Assembly: GCA_023266435.1 (NCBI GenBank)
Contig: JAHFQF010000039.1
Span: 1-9,319 of the forward strand
Direction of reading: 5' to 3'
Source of the DNA: Legionellales bacterium
Lineage (GTDB): Bacteria > Pseudomonadota > Gammaproteobacteria > Berkiellales > Berkiellaceae
Length of the DNA: 9,319 nucleotides
Below are positions 6,738-9,319 of this stretch, in pieces (position 1 is the stretch's first letter; each line of letters opens with the position of its first letter). A program made the position numbers and the translations under genes. The notes under the pieces are model-generated. The model did no database searches, had not been told where the DNA came from, and saw nothing but the letters and a program-made list of their open reading frames with translations.

Positions 6738-7544
6738 ATGAAGTCTATGGCCTCTCATATGATTGCTACTACTTTTTTAATCTTTAGTCAGACTGCCACA
6801 ATTCTTATCCTGGCGCTCTTTGCGTTACACACCAAACACCGTGATCTGTTCGCTCATGCTCTGATTGTAATGTTTTTTAGCATGGTTCTAAATGTCTTTC
6901 TAAAAGATTATTTTCAAGTTCCGTTACCTGCACATGTAAACCCCCATAGTTATGCATTTCCCAGTGGTCATATGCAGGCTTCATTGGCTTTTTATGGCTA
7001 TTTGCTGATAATGTGTGGCCATTATGTGTTGCGTCTCATTTTGTTAACCATTTTATGTGGGATTGGCTTTGGCTTAATACAAAAAGGATTTCATACAGGC
7101 TTGGATGTGATTGGCGCTTGGAGTTTTGGTATTCCCTCGTTAGCCCTGTACGGTTATTTGACCAATGTTTGGTGTGCTACCAAGAGCCTGATTAAACAAA
7201 TCGGCTGGTTGCTCATTCCCATGAGCTTGCTGCTTTTTTTTACCGATCGGATTGCAGCACATGCTTGGATGGCTTATTTTTCTTTTATGGGATTTGTAGT
7301 GTCTTATACATTGTGTGCACCTAAAATGCAGGAAACCTTAGCTCGTCAGCATCAAGTACTTGGTGGCGCTCTCTTGCTATTAATTTTAAACGGGGCACAA
7401 CTGCTCATCTCAAAGCTGGCGCTTCCCCTGCCTTGGGCACAACTGCCTTGGCTGGTAGTATCTGCGTTATTTCCAATTTTAGTGTTAGGACTATATCAGT
7501 TGGATGCCAGTGCTAGGAGAGACATCTCTTGTGGTACCAAATGA
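6738..7544 (+). CDS. PAP2-like membrane phosphatase family protein with missing active-site arginines
   Basis: A polytopic inner-membrane protein of 268 residues with about eight hydrophobic segments. The core resembles PAP2 / type 2 phosphatidic acid phosphatases: motif 1 region LKDYFQVPLP (55-64) with Lys56, motif 2 PSGH (75-78) with His78, and motif 3 FHTGLD with His119 and Asp123, which would form the phosphohistidine relay facing the periplasm. Two phosphate-contacting arginines are absent: Leu63 sits where KxxxxxxRP has Arg, and Leu113 where SRxxxxxHxxxD has Arg. Activity is therefore uncertain. The C-terminal third adds further membrane spans of unknown role. GAGGG at 6731-6735 is too close to ATG 6738 and fits ATG 6747 better, which would shorten the protein by three residues. 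The stop overlaps the next gene. Confidence 0.8.
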   Translation: MKSMASHMIATTFLIFSQTATILILALFALHTKHRDLFAHALIVMFFSMVLNVFLKDYFQVPLPAHVNPHSYAFPSGHMQASLAFYGYLLIMCGHYVLRLILLTILCGIGFGLIQKGFHTGLDVIGAWSFGIPSLALYGYLTNVWCATKSLIKQIGWLLIPMSLLLFFTDRIAAHAWMAYFSFMGFVVSYTLCAPKMQETLARQHQVLGGALLLLILNGAQLLISKLALPLPWAQLPWLVVSALFPILVLGLYQLDASARRDISCGTK

Positions 7545-7825
7545 TAGCATCCCAGAAAGTTATGTTGCACGTGCTAGTCAAGCCAAATGCAAAGAAGACT
7601 GCGTTATTGGCCATCACAGAGGATGCCTTACATGTCTCTCTGCATGCCCAGCCTCAAGATGGTGAAGCCAACCAAGCTTTGATTGCTTATCTCTCTAAAC
7701 GGTTGCATGTCCCTAAAAGCCAAATCACTCTGAAACGAGGCGAAAAAAGTCGTCACAAAACGTTAATCTTGCCCCTAACAGAAATCGTTCAAGCTTGGCT
7801 GTTAAATCCAACCATTGATGAATGA
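7541..7825 (+). CDS. DUF167 / YggU family protein
   Basis: A 94-residue cytosolic protein of the DUF167 family (YggU, PF02594), whose molecular role is unknown. The family signature is complete: VKPNAKKT near residues 13-20, then LHVSLHAQPQDGEANQALIAYL, then the KSQITLKRGEKSRHKTL block with its conserved Gly-Glu and Arg-x-Lys. The chosen ATG overlaps the TGA of the PAP2-like gene in an ATGA arrangement, which implies translational coupling; a TTG at 7529 or an ATG at 7562 are the alternatives. In enterobacteria yggU follows yggT, also a membrane-protein gene, so a small partner after a membrane protein is not unprecedented. Confidence 0.93.
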   Translation: MIASQKVMLHVLVKPNAKKTALLAITEDALHVSLHAQPQDGEANQALIAYLSKRLHVPKSQITLKRGEKSRHKTLILPLTEIVQAWLLNPTIDE

Positions 7826-7856
7826 AATTTATCAACAGGTCAGAGATTTTGTTTGA

Positions 7857-7905
7857 TACCCCCTCATCCGCCCTATCGGGCACCTTCTCCCAAAGGTAGA
7901 AGGAC
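7857..7905. repeat. CCCTCATCCGCCC-type palindromic repeat
   Basis: A compact repeat of two adjacent hairpins: GCCC-tatc-GGGC at 7870-7881, and CCTTCTCCC-aaa-GGTAGAAGG at 7883-7903 (8 of 9 pairs). The pattern CCCTCATCCGCCC..CGGGCACCTTCTCCC is a dispersed intergenic repeat I recall from many proteobacterial genomes. It lies about 30 bases after the DUF167 stop, where its hairpins could help end transcription. Confidence 0.7.
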
Positions 7906-7949
7906 CACTAGTCAGATCTCGGTGGTGAATAGTTACGTATTTATAAGAG

Positions 7950-8087
7950 AAACTGAGGGAAGTCGCTAGATGGGGACTACAAGCGTTGATTTTAGAGCGC
8001 CGTAGCGGAGCATACATTTTAGTATGTGCGCAACGGAGCGCAAAAAATCAGCGGTTGTAGGCCCGTATAGTAGACTTCCTAGTCTCA
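7950..8087. repeat. Large imperfect palindrome, element B
   Basis: A nearly symmetrical structure. The core arms are 7977-8015 and 8022-8060 (39 bases each) around a 6-base apex. The arms agree at the outer end (CTACAA.CG.TGATTTT against its partner) and at CATAC/GTATG by the apex, and with one or two shifts in between (CGTAGCG against CGTTGCG). Outer sequences GAGGGAAGTC and GACTTCCTAGTCTC appear to extend pairing to about 70 bases per side. The right end overlaps the stop codon of the autotransporter gene. As RNA it would be a very long hairpin able to separate the convergent genes. The core resembles element A (2906-3002). Confidence 0.75.
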
Positions 8088-9319
8088 AAAGTTATAGCGC
8101 CATTCTAGGCGTATACTATGTCCCAAGAAACTCTCACGTTTCTCGGCATCATAATCTAGCATGAGTCGAAATACGTCATCAAAGGTGGTGTAGCCTATGC
8201 CTAGGCCTGCATGTCCTTGTAGGGGTGAGATGTCTGGCGCGGTGCTGCTAAAAGCAGTCGCGCCGCTAGCAAAACGCATGGTGGCGATGCCATTTTCATT
8301 GACCATATCATAGCCACCGCCTAGGCGGACAGTATGATTGAGGATTCCGCTACGAATTGCATGTTTGTATTTGTATTGTATGCCTGCTGAGAGAAGCGCG
8401 ACGTTGACTGGGTCGGGGCTGACTTGTAGGTTGAGTACACCTGCGCCGGTTTCTGTGTAAGCATCACTTTCTAAACGAGACAGATCTAGGCCGACTTCTG
8501 GTGTTAAGACATGTTGGTTACCATTGCCAAAGGCAACTGGCATGCCTGCTCCTACTCGTGCAAAATATTGCTGCGCATCGTACTCTCCGAAGGCTTTTTG
8601 GTTTAATCCTCCGAAACTGATGACGCGTGTGGTATTCACTTTATTTGCAGCATAACCTGCCATACTCTCGATAAAATACCGCTCTGTGGTATAGTCGCCA
8701 TATAGCGTGGTTTGTTGGCCACCGATATCGGCTTCATTTTTACCGACTCCACCACTGTGCACATTGGCTTTACTGTAGCCCACACTGAAACCTAAGCGCA
8801 TATTTTCTGTGATGAGTTTATCAAATCCACCAGTAATGCCTCGGGTTTTACTTTCATAGCCTGCCACAGTACCGATATCATCTTGCGCCCCTAAGTAGGC
8901 ATAGGGTCTGACCCAAATGCCCATGGCATGTGTTGCATTACCTGCTGATAAACCTGCGCTTTGAATGACACCTAGTGTTGTGACAGCGCCTCCTCCATCA
9001 CGCAAGCCATCTAAACGTTGGCTGGTGCTGTTTAACACAACCTGCGTGGTTTGCATACTGGTTTGATTCAAACCACCATCTGGATTCAATACAGATTGCT
9101 CTGCTGCCAACTTGGCTGCTGCTCCACCGGCACTGACTGCATTGGTATATGCGGTGCTGACTGTGGTGTCAGAGGTAGTGGCCACTACCGCCTTGGCAAA
9201 TGCATCTGCTGCGACTGGATTGGTGTTGATAGCAGCTGCAACGTCGCTGGAAGGTTTTTGTGTGGCAATCATATTGAGATCGGTATTAGAATTTGCTAAA
9301 GCAAAAGAATAATTTGTAA
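8085..9319 (-). CDS. Autotransporter, C-terminal part with beta-barrel translocator (5' end beyond window)
   Basis: The frame stays open to the right edge, so ATG 9272 is internal and not the true start; 410 codons are visible. The visible passenger end (about 15-95) is Ala/Thr-rich and low in charge. A helical linker (MQTTQVVLNSTSQRLDGLR) would sit in the barrel pore. The translocator starts at MGIWVRPYAYLGAQDD and continues as alternating amphipathic strands (RLGFSVGYSKA, TTLYGDYTTERYFIESMAGYAAN, FRLMLDYDAEKRE) to RLEWRYNF, ending in the terminal Phe that signals outer-membrane assembly. At about 280 residues the barrel fits the type Va autotransporter domain (PF03797). The linker style recalls rickettsial Sca/OmpB proteins. 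The passenger's activity cannot be judged because it lies outside the window. Confidence 0.92.
   Translation of the reverse strand, partial: TNYSFALANSNTDLNMIATQKPSSDVAAAINTNPVAADAFAKAVVATTSDTTVSTAYTNAVSAGGAAAKLAAEQSVLNPDGGLNQTSMQTTQVVLNSTSQRLDGLRDGGGAVTTLGVIQSAGLSAGNATHAMGIWVRPYAYLGAQDDIGTVAGYESKTRGITGGFDKLITENMRLGFSVGYSKANVHSGGVGKNEADIGGQQTTLYGDYTTERYFIESMAGYAANKVNTTRVISFGGLNQKAFGEYDAQQYFARVGAGMPVAFGNGNQHVLTPEVGLDLSRLESDAYTETGAGVLNLQVSPDPVNVALLSAGIQYKYKHAIRSGILNHTVRLGGGYDMVNENGIATMRFASGATAFSSTAPDISPLQGHAGLGIGYTTFDDVFRLMLDYDAEKRESFLGHSIRLEWRYNF

Noticed and set aside
7832..8017. 61-codon minus-strand frame
   Set aside because: It is read entirely through the two palindromic repeats, and its composition (Arg/Ser/Pro-rich) reflects the repeats rather than a protein family.
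8122..8133. Third, partial match (cccaagaaactc) to the 19-bp repeat
   Set aside because: Only 12 bases match and they lie inside the autotransporter coding region, where they encode part of a normal barrel strand; chance is a sufficient explanation.
9112..9312. Plus-strand hydrophobic frame opposite the autotransporter
   Set aside because: It is antisense to the Ala/Thr-rich passenger end; its Ala/Val richness is a mirror of that composition and no start signal is present.

Overview
The window looks like chromosomal DNA of an AT-leaning gammaproteobacterium. The best taxonomic clue is a YggX-type Fe(II) trafficking protein, plus a YggU/DUF167 protein and a gammaproteobacterial-looking tRNA-Phe. 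Several other genes recall host-associated Legionellales (Legionella, Coxiella, Berkiella-like): an alpha/beta hydrolase resembling the SidB/SdbA group of Legionella effectors, a eukaryotic-type ornithine decarboxylase, a rickettsial-style autotransporter barrel, a PAP2 relative and dispersed palindromic intergenic repeats. The lineage is inferred from family resemblance only; no database search was possible.

Layout. 1-893 (-): 5' part of an unrecognised protein, possibly a GH18-like barrel, running off the left edge. 1056-1322 (+): yggX. 1354-1472 (+): a near-consensus sigma70 promoter and tRNA-Phe(GAA) with encoded CCA. 1677-2024 (-): DUF486 small membrane protein, divergent from 2086-2892 (+), a type IV pilin-like protein with six cysteines and a calcium-loop-like motif. 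2893-3271: gene-free stretch with a long imperfect hairpin and one copy of a 19-bp repeat also found at 942-960. 3272-4150 (+): a HAD-fold protein whose catalytic acids all look lost. 4187-5197 and 5265-6635 (-): the alpha/beta hydrolase downstream of an ornithine decarboxylase-like enzyme with an apparent signal peptide. 6738-7544 and 7541-7825 (+): a PAP2 relative coupled by an ATGA overlap to a DUF167 protein. 7826-8084: gene-free stretch with a widespread CCCTCATCC-type repeat and a large palindrome. 8085-9319 (-): C-terminal part of an autotransporter, continuing past the right edge.

There is no single obvious operonic system. The theme is accessory, envelope and host-interaction genes in short transcription units, separated by palindromic repeats that probably also end transcription. 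The strongest leads are the apparently exported decarboxylase with an Asp-to-Asn change in its substrate pocket, beside an effector-like hydrolase, and two neighbouring proteins (HAD and PAP2) that keep their folds but have lost key active-site residues. No CRISPR array, insertion sequence, rRNA or riboswitch was seen.
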